The translations under genes and the position numbers were made by a program. DNA of 64,000 nt from Vagococcus proximus. Its GTDB lineage: Bacteria > Bacillota > Bacilli > Lactobacillales > Vagococcaceae. Where the stretch lies: positions 58,274-122,273 of the forward strand of contig NZ_JAPDSH010000008.1 of assembly GCF_029143285.1 (NCBI RefSeq). Direction: 5' to 3'. Under the pieces are notes generated by a model, which saw nothing but the letters and a program-made list of their open reading frames with translations, ran no database searches and was not told where the DNA came from. Below, piece after piece: positions 53,714 to 63,915 of this stretch; the stretch's first letter is position 1, and the number at the start of each line of letters is the position of its first letter.

Positions 53714-56128
53714 TTAATTCGCCACAATATTAACTAATTTATTCGGTACAGCAATCACTTTACGAACCGTTTTATCTGCTAATTGCTCAACAACTAATTC
53801 ATTTGCCATCGCTAATTTTTCTAACTCTTCACGTTCAGTATCGCGTGCTACTGTTAACTTCGCGCGAACTTTACCATTGATTTGAACAACAATCTCTAAC
53901 TCATCTTCCACTAAGAATTTTTCTTCATATGTTGGCCAAGCTACATATGTCAAGCTCCCTTCGTGACCTAAGATCGCCCATAGTTCTTCACTCATGTGAG
54001 GCGCGATAGGAGCTAACAATTGAACAAATCCTTCGATATACTCTTGAGGTAATACTTCTTGTTTATTCGCTTCATTTACGAAGACCATTAATTGAGAAAT
54101 CGCCGTATTGAAACGTAGACCTTCATAATCTTCAGTTACTTTTTTAACTGTTTGATGATAAACCTTCGCTAGTGCATCATTTGCTTCTGATGAAATCGCA
54201 TCACGTTTTTTATTATCTTCTGTTACGATTAGACGCCACACGCGGTCTAAGAATTTACGGCTACCTTCAAGACCATTTTCACTCCAGGCAATAGCTGCAT
54301 CAAGAGGTCCCATAAACATTTCGTATAGACGCAATGTATCTGCTCCATATTTTTCAACCACATCATCCGGATTAACAACATTCCCTTTTGATTTAGACAT
54401 CTTCTCATTGTTACTTCCTAAAATCATTCCTTGGTTATATAGACGTTGGAATGGCTCTTTAGTTGGAACAACACCACAATCATATAAGAATTTATGCCAG
54501 AAACGAGCATATAATAAGTGAAGAACAGCATGCTCTGCTCCACCAATATACATATCAACTGGTAACCAGTCATTCAATTTCTCAGGATCCGCTAACACGT
54601 CATCATTGTTAGGGTCGATATAACGTAAGTAATACCATGAACTTCCTGCCCATTGTGGCATTGTATTTGTTTCACGACGTCCTTTCATACCAGTTTCAGG
54701 ATCTACAATATTCACCCACTCTTCAATATTAGCAAGTGGTGATTCACCCGTACCACTTGGTTTAATATCGTTTGTTACAGGTAAAATTAACGGTAATTCT
54801 TCTTCTGGAACAGTTGTCATTGTCCCATCTTCCCAGTGAATCACTGGGATTGGTTCACCCCAATAACGTTGACGAGAGAATAGCCAATCACGTAGACGGT
54901 AACTTACTTCTTTACGTCCTACTTCTTTTTCTTCTAACCACTTAAGCATCTCTGTAATAGCTTCTTCTTTTCCTAAACCATTTAAGAAATCAGAATTAAT
55001 ATGATTGCCATCACCTACAAAGGCTTCTTTTTCAATATCGCCACCTTCAACAACCGGTGTGATTGTTAAATCAAATGTTTTCGCAAACTCATAATCACGT
55101 TCATCATGTGCAGGAACTGCCATAATCGCGCCCGTTCCATATGTTCCTAAAACATAATCTGCAATCCAGATAGGCATTTTTTCGCCATTAGCCGGGTTAA
55201 TCGCATACGCTCCTGTGAAAACACCTGTTTTTTCTTTTGATAATTCTGTACGCATTAATTCAGATTTTTTAGCAGCTGCTTCACTATATGCTTCAACTTC
55301 TGCTAATTGCTCTGGAATTGTAATTTCTTTTACTAAATCTAATTCAGGTGCTAATACAGCATAAGTTGCTCCAAATAATGTATCAGGACGAGTTGTAAAG
55401 ACTTCAAATTCTTTATCAGAATCTGCCACTTTAAAGGTTACTTTAGCTCCTTCAGAACGACCAATCCAATTACGTTGCATCTCTTTAATATTTTCAGGCC
55501 AGTCTACTTCTTCTAAATCATCAATCAAACGGTCTGCATAAGCTGTAATTTTTAACATCCATTGTTTCATCGGAACGCGTAATACTGGATGATCTCCACG
55601 TTCTGATTTGCCATCGATAACTTCTTCATTCGCTAAAACAGTTCCCAAAGCTGGACACCAGTTAACTGGAATTTCAGCTTCATATGCTAACCCTTTTTCG
55701 AATAATTTTGTAAAAATCCATTGTGTCCATTTATAGTAACTAGGATCTGTTGTATTAATTTCACGATCCCAATCGTAACTAAACCCAAGTGAATTGATTT
55801 GTTTACGGAACACCTCAATATTTTGTTGTGTGAATTCTGCAGGGTCGTTCCCCGTATCTAGTGCATACTGTTCAGCAGGTAAACCAAACGCGTCCCAGCC
55901 CATTGGATGTAACACATTATAACCTTGGCTACGTTTCATACGTGATAAAATATCAGTTGCTGTATACCCCTCTGGATGACCTACGTGAAGTCCTTGTCCT
56001 GATGGATACGGAAACATATCTAGTGCATAAAAATTATCTTTCCCTTTATCTTCAGTTGTTTTAAATGTGTGATTGTTAGCCCAAAAATCTTGCCATTTCT
56101 TTTCTATTTCTTTGTGTTGGTATCCCAT
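53714..56128 (-). CDS. leuS: Leucyl-tRNA synthetase
   Basis: This class I synthetase charges tRNA-Leu. The 804-residue length is typical. It has HIGH-type signature [15 protein letters not shown] (near 41), an editing domain (about 220-410, with [11 protein letters not shown] and DERDYEFAK), KMSKSKGN (near 574) and the C-terminal anticodon-binding domain. ATG 56128 follows GGAGGG. It is monocistronic, controlled by the T-box leader upstream. Confidence 0.98.
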   Translation of the reverse strand: MGYQHKEIEKKWQDFWANNHTFKTTEDKGKDNFYALDMFPYPSGQGLHVGHPEGYTATDILSRMKRSQGYNVLHPMGWDAFGLPAEQYALDTGNDPAEFTQQNIEVFRKQINSLGFSYDWDREINTTDPSYYKWTQWIFTKLFEKGLAYEAEIPVNWCPALGTVLANEEVIDGKSERGDHPVLRVPMKQWMLKITAYADRLIDDLEEVDWPENIKEMQRNWIGRSEGAKVTFKVADSDKEFEVFTTRPDTLFGATYAVLAPELDLVKEITIPEQLAEVEAYSEAAAKKSELMRTELSKEKTGVFTGAYAINPANGEKMPIWIADYVLGTYGTGAIMAVPAHDERDYEFAKTFDLTITPVVEGGDIEKEAFVGDGNHINSDFLNGLGKEEAITEMLKWLEEKEVGRKEVSYRLRDWLFSRQRYWGEPIPVIHWEDGTMTTVPEEELPLILPVTNDIKPSGTGESPLANIEEWVNIVDPETGMKGRRETNTMPQWAGSSWYYLRYIDPNNDDVLADPEKLNDWLPVDMYIGGAEHAVLHLLYARFWHKFLYDCGVVPTKEPFQRLYNQGMILGSNNEKMSKSKGNVVNPDDVVEKYGADTLRLYEMFMGPLDAAIAWSENGLEGSRKFLDRVWRLIVTEDNKKRDAISSEANDALAKVYHQTVKKVTEDYEGLRFNTAISQLMVFVNEANKQEVLPQEYIEGFVQLLAPIAPHMSEELWAILGHEGSLTYVAWPTYEEKFLVEDELEIVVQINGKVRAKLTVARDTEREELEKLAMANELVVEQLADKTVRKVIAVPNKLVNIVAN

Positions 56129-56154
56129 ACATTATCCCTCCTAATAGTAATAAA

Positions 56155-56415
56155 AATAAAAACGCCCTATAAAAGCCACCACAATAACGTGTCGCTTTTA
56201 TAGGACGTTTGATTGTCATCTAAACGTGGTACCACCCATAATTTACATTTGTAGTCATTCACAAATGCCTCATAATCATGATAACGGCTGACACCGGTCT
56301 AACCTTATCAGTTAAACAGTTCCCAAGGTAAGTTCAAAAGCGTTCACTGCATGTTCACACCACCACATGCTCTCTGTAAGCTAGGACTCTTTACTACTCC
56401 TCTTCGTTTGTATAC
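56155..56415 (-). promoter_or_regulatory. T-box leader of leuS
   Basis: On the minus strand the leader has the stem I strand ACGAAGAGGAGTAG, a specifier loop with GAA-CTT-A (CTT, Leu, at 56330-56332), the T-box GGTGGTACCACG (56225-56236) and a terminator (AACGTCCTATAAAAGC and GCTTTTATAGGGCGTT then T, about 56163-56215). The specifier fits leucine. Confidence 0.93.
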
Positions 56416-56420
56416 TATTC

Positions 56421-56449
56421 ATAGTATCAAATAACCCCATCAACTGCAA
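56421..56449 (-). promoter_or_regulatory. Promoter of leuS
   Basis: TTGCAG (56444-56449) and TACTAT (56421-56426) on the minus strand are 17 bases apart and just precede the T-box. Confidence 0.7.
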
Positions 56450-56603
56450 CCTAAAAACAAAACTAACGCCCTAGTCCCTCTAGGACTTTTGACTGATTTT
56501 TGCCCTATCCTATTGTACTACTAGTCTTTAGAGGCTATATTTATACTAGTTACTTAACGTTTTTCACGTTTAGAGCAATTTCAAAGAAATGAGGGTTCTA
56601 CTT

Positions 56604-57242
56604 ATGAACAAGGAACACTTTTTAACTGAGTTAAAAATAAAGCTACGTCCTTTACCTAAAAAAGAACAAGCTTACTTTCTACACCTCTATAATGATAAAT
56701 TTAATCAATTACTAGATGAAGGTCTAGAAGAAGTCTACGTCTCAAAACAACTTGGACATCCCCAACATATCGCTGAAGAAATCCTAAAAGAATATGGCAT
56801 CAAGCCTACAGATTACTCTTCTGAAAAAAGCAGTGACTGGCAAGAATTTTCAAGCAGCGATGCTTACGATGACCATCCTTACTATCAGAGTTTCTCAGAA
56901 CAACAAAAGAAACCCGCCTCTTTCTTTATTCGATTCTGCCAAGTCGCAGGCGTTCTTCTTTTTAACGGCTTATTCATGATATGGATGATTTTTGGTGCAT
57001 TAGCCCTATTATTTGGTATTTGGTTAACTGTGCTTATCTTAACTCTTTCACCTCTTATTGGTATTGTTGCCTTCTTTTTAAACAGCGGGGCTATGGCAAT
57101 GTTTCAAATCTTTGCCTCCATTGCCTTATCAGGGATTGGTGTAATTGGACTTGCTTTACTTATCCCAATCACTAAAGCAGTCACACAACTATTAAAACAC
57201 TATACCACTTGGAATCTACGACTACTACGAGGTGAACACTAA
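56604..57242 (+). CDS. HAAS/DUF1700 domain membrane protein
   Basis: The 212-residue protein starts with a HAAS (DUF1700) helical domain (about 1-75, with YVSKQLGHPQHIAEEILKEY), a polar linker, then three to four membrane segments (about 112-200). HAAS proteins are commonly partnered with DUF4097 proteins in stress or envelope-response operons with a PadR regulator; no PadR gene is present here. ATG 56604 follows GAGGG. Its stop overlaps the next start as TAATG. Confidence 0.8.
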   Translation: MNKEHFLTELKIKLRPLPKKEQAYFLHLYNDKFNQLLDEGLEEVYVSKQLGHPQHIAEEILKEYGIKPTDYSSEKSSDWQEFSSSDAYDDHPYYQSFSEQQKKPASFFIRFCQVAGVLLFNGLFMIWMIFGALALLFGIWLTVLILTLSPLIGIVAFFLNSGAMAMFQIFASIALSGIGVIGLALLIPITKAVTQLLKHYTTWNLRLLRGEH

Positions 57243-58291
57243 TGACAAAAAAAATGATCAGCCTTGCCTCTTTTGGTATCTTGCTCCTAATAATCGGAGT
57301 AGCTGGTGGCACTTTCTACTATGTAAAAGCAGACAAACAACTTTCAGCTCATATTAAAGAAGAGTATCAACCTAAGAATAAAAAAACAACCGACAACTTG
57401 GAATTAACTATCGCAGGCGACTTGAATTACCGTATTAGCCAATCTGACGATACTAAATTTCATGTTGAAGGAACGACCTATTCTCTCGATAAAAATCAAA
57501 AATTTGACTGGAAAAAATCTGAAACAGATGATACTACTAAAATGGAGCTGAACTTTACAAAAAGCACAAAAAAATCACCTCCTATTGGTGTTAATTTTTG
57601 GGAAACAGATCATCAATCGGTTTACCTAAGTATTCCCAAATCTTATAAAACTATTACAGTCAAAGGTCAAAAAAATTCGCAAGTTAATCTTTTTGATATG
57701 ACAACTGACAACCTTATCTTAAAAAACGAAGGAGCACATGTTACCCTTGCAAACTCAAAATTAACAACCTTAAACGTAACAGGCAATGCGTCCTATATAT
57801 CGCTCTTTGACCTTAAGGTTGAAAAAGAAATAACAGCGTCTAATGACTCAACAACACTTGATATTAGTAATACTAAATCACCTAACATACATCTAAAAAA
57901 TAATGACGGTGAGATTCTAGCTTCTGAAGTGAAAGGTTCCCTCGAAGTGATTACCGAAAACGGGGACATTTCATTAACTGAAATAACAGGTCCTATTACA
58001 GCTACTTCTCAAAATGGGACACTGAATTGGGATGGCGATCACTTAGAAGATGATACAAGCTTAACAACTGTTAACGGTGACGTATTTGCTAGATTTGGAA
58101 ATAGACCAAAAAACAGCTCTATTAAAGCGAAATCTCAGAATGGTGATATCACTCTATTTAATAAAGATACCGATCACTTTAAAATAAAAAATGCAAAACA
58201 TACACTTTCAATTGAAACCTCTTCTGGTGATATTGATGTTTCCGCTGAAGGCTATGAAGATTACGATGATGAACTTAATGATGACTTTTAA
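57242..58291 (+). CDS. DUF4097 family beta-strand repeat protein
   Basis: The 349-residue protein has one N-terminal membrane segment (about 7-26) and an outward beta-helix-like region (about 50-335) with repeated N/D-G-D-I turns, the DUF4097 pattern. It ends in an acidic tail. The fold suggests an exported scaffold or sensor. It is coupled to the HAAS gene (TAATG), so the two likely act together at the membrane. LiaX of enterococci also carries a DUF4097 region, but this shorter protein is not clearly its orthologue. Confidence 0.8.
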   Translation: MTKKMISLASFGILLLIIGVAGGTFYYVKADKQLSAHIKEEYQPKNKKTTDNLELTIAGDLNYRISQSDDTKFHVEGTTYSLDKNQKFDWKKSETDDTTKMELNFTKSTKKSPPIGVNFWETDHQSVYLSIPKSYKTITVKGQKNSQVNLFDMTTDNLILKNEGAHVTLANSKLTTLNVTGNASYISLFDLKVEKEITASNDSTTLDISNTKSPNIHLKNNDGEILASEVKGSLEVITENGDISLTEITGPITATSQNGTLNWDGDHLEDDTSLTTVNGDVFARFGNRPKNSSIKAKSQNGDITLFNKDTDHFKIKNAKHTLSIETSSGDIDVSAEGYEDYDDELNDDF

Positions 58292-58336
58292 ATCATACTC
58301 TCATCTGATTAGTTAATCACAAATATATGATATAAT

Positions 58337-58369
58337 AAAAAGACTCTTGGTCTGCCAATGAGTCTTTTT
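58337..58369 (+). terminator. Terminator before the PAP2 gene
   Basis: AAAAAGACTC and GAGTCTTTTT pair around 13 bases and end in T5. It can end the DUF4097 transcript; a TATAAT at 58331-58336 lies just in front of it. Confidence 0.75.
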
Positions 58370-58395
58370 ATTATACCCAAAAGGAGCGACTTACT

Positions 58396-59055
58396 ATGCA
58401 CAGTTCAAAACATAATAACTGGTACTTAGCCGGAAGCGTATCACTCGTTTTCTTTATGATACTCGGCTATACCGTCAAATTTTACGAAAGTACACTTTCA
58501 TTTATAGATCAGCCTCTTACCACAGCAATTCGTGGCGCACTAACTGAAACAAACACAATCTTCTTCACGGTAGTGACACAGCTCGGAAGTAGTATAGGTC
58601 TTGCGATTCTACTACTTCTCACTTGTTTACTACTCTTAAAATTTAAACGTAAAGCGGAAGCACTTTGGCTTCTGGTAAATGTAGGTTTGATTGCAAGTTT
58701 GGGTAACTATTTAATTAAATTCCTATTCCAACGACCTCGTCCAAGTATTGAACACTTGGTTTACGCCGGTCATTATAGTTTCCCAAGCGGCCATTCTATG
58801 GCGAGTATCCTCTTCTACGGAACACTTATTATTATCAGTCAATTCATCATAAAAAATAAAACATACCGTTTCATTAGCCAGTTTATCCTAGGCTGTCTTA
58901 TCCTACTCATCGGTATGAGCCGTGTTTATCTAGGTGTACACTACCCTACAGATATTATTGGTGGTTACTTGCTAGGTCTTAGCTGGTTATTCGCAACCTA
59001 TCCATTATTCCAAAAACAACGTTTTATTTGGCGCTTTAAAGGCAAACAAAAATAA
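58396..59055 (+). CDS. PAP2 family phosphatase
   Basis: The 219-residue membrane protein has about six membrane segments and the three PAP2 motifs: KFLFQRPRPS (near 109), FPSGHS (near 129-134) and SRVYLGVHYPTD (near 174-185). It may dephosphorylate undecaprenyl pyrophosphate or a lipid phosphate. ATG 58396 follows AAAGGAG. It precedes mnmL by 14 bases and may be co-transcribed with mnmL-mnmM. Confidence 0.9.
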   Translation: MHSSKHNNWYLAGSVSLVFFMILGYTVKFYESTLSFIDQPLTTAIRGALTETNTIFFTVVTQLGSSIGLAILLLLTCLLLLKFKRKAEALWLLVNVGLIASLGNYLIKFLFQRPRPSIEHLVYAGHYSFPSGHSMASILFYGTLIIISQFIIKNKTYRFISQFILGCLILLIGMSRVYLGVHYPTDIIGGYLLGLSWLFATYPLFQKQRFIWRFKGKQK

Positions 59056-59069
59056 GAAAGGTGTTACCC

Positions 59070-60041
59070 ATGACTACACAAATATTTCGGTATTCAAATG
59101 ATCCTACTAAAAATTATCATACTTGGAATTATGCGCTAAGAGAAACTTTTGGTGAAAAGCTTTTTAAAGTCCCCATCGACGGTGGCTTTGATTGCCCTAA
59201 TCGTGACGGAACAGTCGCCAGAGGCGGCTGTACATTTTGTAGTGTCTCTGGTTCAGGAGACATGATCCTTGAACCCACAGCACCCCTTGATGAGCAATTC
59301 CATCAAGAGATTGGACGGATGCATAAAAAATGGCCTGGCGTTACACAATATCTCGTTTATTTCCAAAACTTCACCAATACTCATGCACCTGTTGACATCA
59401 TTCGCGAGCGTTTTGAACAAGTCCTTAGTCAACCAGGTGTTGTTGGTATCTCCATCGGAACTAGACCCGACTGTTTACCCGATGATGTTGTCGACTACCT
59501 TGCTGAATTAAACGAACGCTTCTATCTCTGGGTTGAATTAGGTCTACAAACAACTTATGAAGAAACAAGCAACAAAATTAATCGTGCACACGATTACCAA
59601 ACTTACCTTGATGGTGTAGCTAAGTTACGTAAACATAACATCAACGTGTGTACTCATCTTATTAACGGATTACCTGGTGAAACAACAGATATGATGTTAG
59701 ACAATGTTCGTCGAACTATTGTAGATTCAGACATTCAAGGTATCAAACTTCACTTGTTACATCTCATGACCAATACAAAAATGATGCGCGACTATGTTTC
59801 AGGAGACCTAAAACTCATGACACAAGAAGCATATGTTAACCTCATTTGTGATCAATTAGAAATGATTCCTCCTGAGATAGTCATTCACCGTTTAACAGGC
59901 GATGCTCCTCGAGATACTATCATCGGCCCAATGTGGAGCCTTAAAAAATGGGAAGTCTTAAATGCGATTGATGATGAATTGGCTAGAAGAAATAGCTACC
60001 AAGGAAAATTTAATGTCCGAGAGGAGAATACTCATGCTTAA
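59070..60041 (+). CDS. mnmL: Radical SAM protein MnmL (YtqA)
   Basis: The 323-residue protein of the YtqA/TIGR01212 group has Cys residues for a 4Fe-4S cluster in CPNRDGTVARGGCTFC (near 37-52), a GDM-type region and EIVIHRLTGDAPRD. In Bacillus subtilis and Streptococcus mutans the family member MnmL takes part in converting the wobble uridine from cmnm5 to nm5 in tRNA. ATG 59070 follows AAAGGTG; a GTG at 59061 overlaps that site. mnmM overlaps it by eight bases. Confidence 0.88.
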   Translation: MTTQIFRYSNDPTKNYHTWNYALRETFGEKLFKVPIDGGFDCPNRDGTVARGGCTFCSVSGSGDMILEPTAPLDEQFHQEIGRMHKKWPGVTQYLVYFQNFTNTHAPVDIIRERFEQVLSQPGVVGISIGTRPDCLPDDVVDYLAELNERFYLWVELGLQTTYEETSNKINRAHDYQTYLDGVAKLRKHNINVCTHLINGLPGETTDMMLDNVRRTIVDSDIQGIKLHLLHLMTNTKMMRDYVSGDLKLMTQEAYVNLICDQLEMIPPEIVIHRLTGDAPRDTIIGPMWSLKKWEVLNAIDDELARRNSYQGKFNVREENTHA

Positions 60042-60612
60042 AACAGCCTTACATTATAGTCATGATTTATTAAAAGAGGTGGTCACGGAAGGCGACCTAG
60101 TGATAGATGGCACCGTTGGAAACGGAAATGATACTTTATTTCTAGCTGAACTAGTAGGTGAAACCGGAACAGTCCTTGGTTTCGATGTCCAAGAACAAGC
60201 TATCCAAACTACCCAAGCTATACTGAACGAAGCTGGTCTTAACAAACAAGTAACACTCTACCAACAAGGGCACGAAACACTGGGGCTAGTTATTCCTGCT
60301 GGTAAAAAAGTTAAAGCTGCTATCTTTAATTTAGGTTATCTCCCTAAGAGCGATAAAACTATCATTACCCAAAGCCATACTACATTAAAAGCACTAGAAG
60401 ATCTTTTGACACTGACAGAAGATCTTGGTCGTATTATCGTTGTCATATACTACGGACATGACGGCGGAGAAATTGAAAAAAATGCCGTTTTAAATTTTGT
60501 TAAACAAATACCACAAACACAATTTAACGTCTTATCTTATCAATTTATTAACCAAAAAAATAATCCCCCTATTCTAATTACTATAGAAAAAAAAGCTCAG
60601 AAGATTAATTAA
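60034..60612 (+). CDS. mnmM: tRNA 5-aminomethyl-2-thiouridine methyltransferase MnmM (YtqB)
   Basis: MnmM adds the final methyl to nm5(s2)U34 in tRNA. The 192-residue SAM methyltransferase has DGTVGNGNDTLFLAEL (near 24-39) and FNLGYLPKSDK (near 92-102), typical of the YtqB family. ATG 60034 follows GAGAGGAG and overlaps the mnmL stop, so the pair is translationally coupled, as in Bacillus. Confidence 0.9.
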   Translation: MLKTALHYSHDLLKEVVTEGDLVIDGTVGNGNDTLFLAELVGETGTVLGFDVQEQAIQTTQAILNEAGLNKQVTLYQQGHETLGLVIPAGKKVKAAIFNLGYLPKSDKTIITQSHTTLKALEDLLTLTEDLGRIIVVIYYGHDGGEIEKNAVLNFVKQIPQTQFNVLSYQFINQKNNPPILITIEKKAQKIN

Positions 60613-60627
60613 TCTCCTGAGCTTTTT
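60591..60627. terminator. Bidirectional terminator between mnmM and the MFS gene
   Basis: AAAAGCTCAG and CTGAGCTTTT pair at the base of a longer interrupted stem, with A and T runs. It overlaps the mnmM 3' end. Confidence 0.85.
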
Positions 60628-60628
60628 A

Positions 60629-62101
60629 TTAAACTAATTTTTCAGATTTTTGGAATTGATTCATAACTAACGCTGCAATAATTAAGATAATTCCAACAAA
60701 GTAAACTGTGTGTAGCCCCGTATATAAAATAGAACGAAGTGGTACAATTGATTCTGTCGGCAATTGCTTTAATGTGTCATGACTTGATAATTGATCAATC
60801 ATTTCACGTTTCAAACCTAAACCAGTATCAGCAGCAACTTCTTTATTAAAGTGATTATTCAATACCACACCAAAGATTGACACCATAATTGTTTGTCCCA
60901 ATGTACGGCTCAATGTATTAAGTGATGTTGCAATACCAATATTTTCTTCATCTACACAACTTTGGGCACGAACAGTTGTACATGTAATCGTAATCCCTAA
61001 TCCGATTCCCGTAAATCCTGAGATTAAACAAAAGGCCCAGAATGGTGTTGTCACTGGAACGTTAGCCAAGAACAAACCACCTATTAAGATAATTACTAAC
61101 CCAACTGTCATCGCACGTTTTGTAGTTGATTTTTCTAATAACTTATCGGCTAAGAATGACCCAATCACCCAAGCAAATGATAACGGTGCTAATGCCATGC
61201 CACCAAGCGCTGCTTTGAGTCCTAATACCCCTTGCATCCACATTGGAATATAAACATCAATCCCCATTAAGAATCCACTTACTAACGCTGCAATTAAATT
61301 AACAATCATAAATGTCGAATGTTTAAATAAATCTAATGAAATAACTGGATCTATCGCTGTACGTTCTACTTTCACAAAAATAAAACCTAAAATAATGACC
61401 AAAGCAAAACAAATCGCTGTGATAAAACTAGCGCCAGACGGATCGCTTAATGTTTGGAAACCGTATAATAACACAAGTAATAACATCATCAACGTTAAAC
61501 TTCCAGCAATATCAATCGGTTGCTTCTCATGCTCACTCTTAGGTTCAACTAAGAACATCATTGTTAATACAACTAAGACAATTCCAATTGGAACATTAAC
61601 AAAGAAAATCCAATGCCAACCTATTGTATCTACAATAAATCCTCCACACAATGGTCCAACAACACTGGCAATCCCCCAAAAAGCACTACTTAAACCTAAG
61701 ATTTTAGCACGCTTTTCAATTGGATAAATATCAGCAATAATAGTCATAGCTACAGGCATAATTGCACCCGCCCCAATACCTTGAATTGCTCTAAAGACTA
61801 TCAACTGAACCATACTACCAGAAATCCCACATAAAGACGACCCAATAATGAACACAATAATACCAAATATAAAGACAGGCTTTCGTCCGATACGGTCAAC
61901 TAATTTTCCATATATAGGTGTCATCATAGCATTTGTTAATAAATAAATTGAGAAAACCCAACTCATTATTTCTCCACCCTTTAATTGACCTGCTATGGTT
62001 GGCATCGCTGTTGATACGATGGTTGCTTCTATCGCTGTCATAAAAATAGCAATGAAGACGGTTAATGTTACTACTTTTACATTTGTTTCTTTTCTTCTCA
62101 C
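60629..62101 (-). CDS. MFS multidrug transporter, DHA2 family (14 TM)
   Basis: The 490-residue proton-coupled exporter has about 14 membrane segments. The motif-A loop is GKLVDRIGRKPVFIFG (near 65-80) and the antiporter motif C is near GIASVVGPLCGGFIVD (near 148-163). Asp/Glu in TM1 (TAIEATIV) is typical. It is like EmrB/QacA; the drug range is unknown. The start is GTG 62101, seven bases after AGGAAG. It is monocistronic, with no regulator gene beside it. Confidence 0.88.
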   Translation of the reverse strand: MRRKETNVKVVTLTVFIAIFMTAIEATIVSTAMPTIAGQLKGGEIMSWVFSIYLLTNAMMTPIYGKLVDRIGRKPVFIFGIIVFIIGSSLCGISGSMVQLIVFRAIQGIGAGAIMPVAMTIIADIYPIEKRAKILGLSSAFWGIASVVGPLCGGFIVDTIGWHWIFFVNVPIGIVLVVLTMMFLVEPKSEHEKQPIDIAGSLTLMMLLLVLLYGFQTLSDPSGASFITAICFALVIILGFIFVKVERTAIDPVISLDLFKHSTFMIVNLIAALVSGFLMGIDVYIPMWMQGVLGLKAALGGMALAPLSFAWVIGSFLADKLLEKSTTKRAMTVGLVIILIGGLFLANVPVTTPFWAFCLISGFTGIGLGITITCTTVRAQSCVDEENIGIATSLNTLSRTLGQTIMVSIFGVVLNNHFNKEVAADTGLGLKREMIDQLSSHDTLKQLPTESIVPLRSILYTGLHTVYFVGIILIIAALVMNQFQKSEKLV

Positions 62102-62141
62102 ACTTCCACTTCCTTTAATCTATATTATTCTATAAAAATAG

Positions 62142-62180
62142 CGTCTCTCAACGAAGTCAAATAAACTTCAATGAGAGCCG
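62142..62180 (-). terminator. Terminator after metK
   Basis: On the minus strand a long, slightly interrupted stem (GGCTCTCATTGAAGT / ACTTCGTTGAGAG) is followed by TATTTTT. Confidence 0.8.
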
Positions 62181-62186
62181 CCTCTA

Positions 62187-63368
62187 TTACTCTGCTAAGC
62201 TTGCTAAAAGGGCTTCAACTTTATCAGTTTTCTCCCAAGTGAAGTCAGCATCTGTACGACCAAAATGACCATATGCTGCAGTTTTTCTGAAAATTGGTTT
62301 TCTTAAATCTAGCATATCAATAATCCCTGCCGGACGTAAATCAAAATTCTTTCTCACTGCTTGAATTAATTTGTCTTTTGAAACAGTTTCAGTTCCAAAT
62401 GTTTCAATAGAAATAGAAACAGGCTGAGCCACTCCAATAGCATACGCTAATTGAACTTCACATTTTGTTGCTAGTTTAGCTGCAACAATATTTTTTGCAA
62501 TATAACGTGCTGCATAACTAGCCGAACGGTCAACCTTAGTAGCATCCTTACCTGAGAACGCACCGCCACCATGACGAGCATAACCACCATAAGTATCTAC
62601 GATAATTTTACGTCCTGTAAGTCCAGCATCCCCTTGAGGTCCACCAATTACAAATCTACCTGTTGGATTAATAAAATATTTAGTCGTATCATCTAATAAT
62701 TCATTAGGAATAACTTCTAAAATAACTTTTTCCATAATATCTTTTTGAATCTGTTCTAATGTCACATCTTCATCATGCTGCGTACTAATAACAACAGTGT
62801 CCACTTTTAATGGTGTCCCGTTCTCATCATATTCGACAGTAACTTGTGACTTAGCATCTGGTCTTAAATATGTTAACACATTATTTTTACGCACATCAGC
62901 TAATTTTTTAGTTAGTTGATGACTCAAAGCGATTGGCAATGGCATCAATTCTGATGTTTCATCACAAGCAAACCCAAACATTAAACCTTGGTCTCCCGCA
63001 CCAATATCCTTACCATCTGAATCACGACCTTCAAGTGCATCATCAACACCCATTGCGATATCAGGTGATTGTTCATCAAGAGCTACCATAACGGCACATG
63101 TATCACCATCAAATCCATATTTAGCACGTGTATAACCTATTTCTTTGATAGTATCACGCACTACTTTTTGAATATCGACATATGCTGTTGTTGTTACCTC
63201 TCCAAAAACTAAAACCAAACCTGTTGTTACTGAGGTTTCACAAGCAACTCGAGCCATTGGATCTTTTTCTAGCAATGCATCTAAAACCGCATCACTAATC
63301 TGATCAGCTACCTTATCTGGATGCCCTTCAGAAACTGATTCTGACGTAAATAAAAATTTTTCTTTCAT
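62187..63368 (-). CDS. metK: S-adenosylmethionine synthetase
   Basis: MetK makes SAM from methionine and ATP. The 393-residue protein has [19 protein letters not shown] (near 8-26), [12 protein letters not shown] (near 122) and [17 protein letters not shown] (near 268-284), the ATP and phosphate loops. Length is standard. Its ribosome site (GGGGG) is inside an SMK-box riboswitch, so translation should fall when SAM is high. Many of the methyltransferases in this window depend on its product. Confidence 0.98.
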   Translation of the reverse strand: MKEKFLFTSESVSEGHPDKVADQISDAVLDALLEKDPMARVACETSVTTGLVLVFGEVTTTAYVDIQKVVRDTIKEIGYTRAKYGFDGDTCAVMVALDEQSPDIAMGVDDALEGRDSDGKDIGAGDQGLMFGFACDETSELMPLPIALSHQLTKKLADVRKNNVLTYLRPDAKSQVTVEYDENGTPLKVDTVVISTQHDEDVTLEQIQKDIMEKVILEVIPNELLDDTTKYFINPTGRFVIGGPQGDAGLTGRKIIVDTYGGYARHGGGAFSGKDATKVDRSASYAARYIAKNIVAAKLATKCEVQLAYAIGVAQPVSISIETFGTETVSKDKLIQAVRKNFDLRPAGIIDMLDLRKPIFRKTAAYGHFGRTDADFTWEKTDKVEALLASLAE

Positions 63369-63373
63369 AAATA

Positions 63374-63446
63374 ATTCCCCCTTTATATTTGTCGGTTACA
63401 AGGCATTTTCATTGAAAAATGAATCCTATCGGGAATCTTGCAACAT
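63374..63446 (-). promoter_or_regulatory. SMK-box (SAM-III) riboswitch of metK
   Basis: On the minus strand the leader has GTTGCAAGATTCCCGATAGG, a hairpin region, then TGCCTTGTAACCGACAAA and the site GGGGG (63377-63381). This is the SMK-box arrangement, in which bound SAM favours pairing of the ribosome site. It is translational, so no terminator is expected, and none is seen. Confidence 0.9.
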
Positions 63447-63450
63447 TTCT

Positions 63451-63456
63451 AGTATA
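63451..63456 (-). promoter_or_regulatory. -10 element of metK
   Basis: TATACT on the minus strand lies just upstream of the SMK box. The -35 is not clear. Confidence 0.5.
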
Positions 63457-63513
63457 ACAAATTTCATATCCAAACGCACACCTTTTTAAAGCTTTACTAA
63501 AAAAGGGATAAAA

Positions 63514-63535
63514 AAAAAGAGCATATGCTCTTTTT
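63514..63535 (-). terminator. Terminator after the tRNA cluster
   Basis: AAAAAGAGCAT and ATGCTCTTTTT are complementary with a run of T after them on the minus strand, immediately after tRNA-Glu. Confidence 0.85.
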
Positions 63536-63536
63536 A

Positions 63537-63608
63537 TGACCCGTACGGGAATCGAACCCGTGATACCGCCGTGAAAGGGCGGTGTCTTAACCGCTTGACC
63601 AACGGGCC
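63537..63608 (-). tRNA. tRNA-Glu (anticodon TTC)
   Basis: The 72-base gene folds as a cloverleaf with acceptor GGCCCGT/ACGGGTC, anticodon arm CCGCC-CTTTCAC-GGCGG and the GGTTCGATTCC T arm. CCA is not encoded. It is last in the cluster. Confidence 0.95.
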
Positions 63609-63625
63609 TTATTATAATGATACTA

Positions 63626-63713
63626 CGGAGAAGGAGGGATTTGAACCCTCGCGCCGCGTAAACGACCTACACCCTTAGCAGGGGCGCCTCTTCAGCCACT
63701 TGAGTACTTCCCC
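63626..63713 (-). tRNA. tRNA-Ser (anticodon GCT)
   Basis: The 88-base gene has the long variable arm of class II tRNAs, acceptor GGGGAAG/CTTCTCC and anticodon loop with GCT. CCA is not encoded. Confidence 0.95.
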
Positions 63714-63730
63714 ATATTCAAAAAATATAA

Positions 63731-63804
<74 letters not shown>

Positions 63805-63837
63805 ATTTGAAAATGGATTGTTTTATCTCTAAAACAA

Positions 63838-63908
63838 AGCGGGTGACGAGAATCGAACTCGCGACAACAGCTTGGAAGGCTGTGGTTTTACCACTAAACT
63901 ACACCCGC
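63838..63908 (-). tRNA. tRNA-Gly (anticodon TCC)
   Basis: The 71-base gene has acceptor GCGGGTG/CACCCGC and anticodon loop CTTCCAA (TCC). CCA is not encoded. Confidence 0.94.
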
Positions 63909-63915
63909 AAAAATA

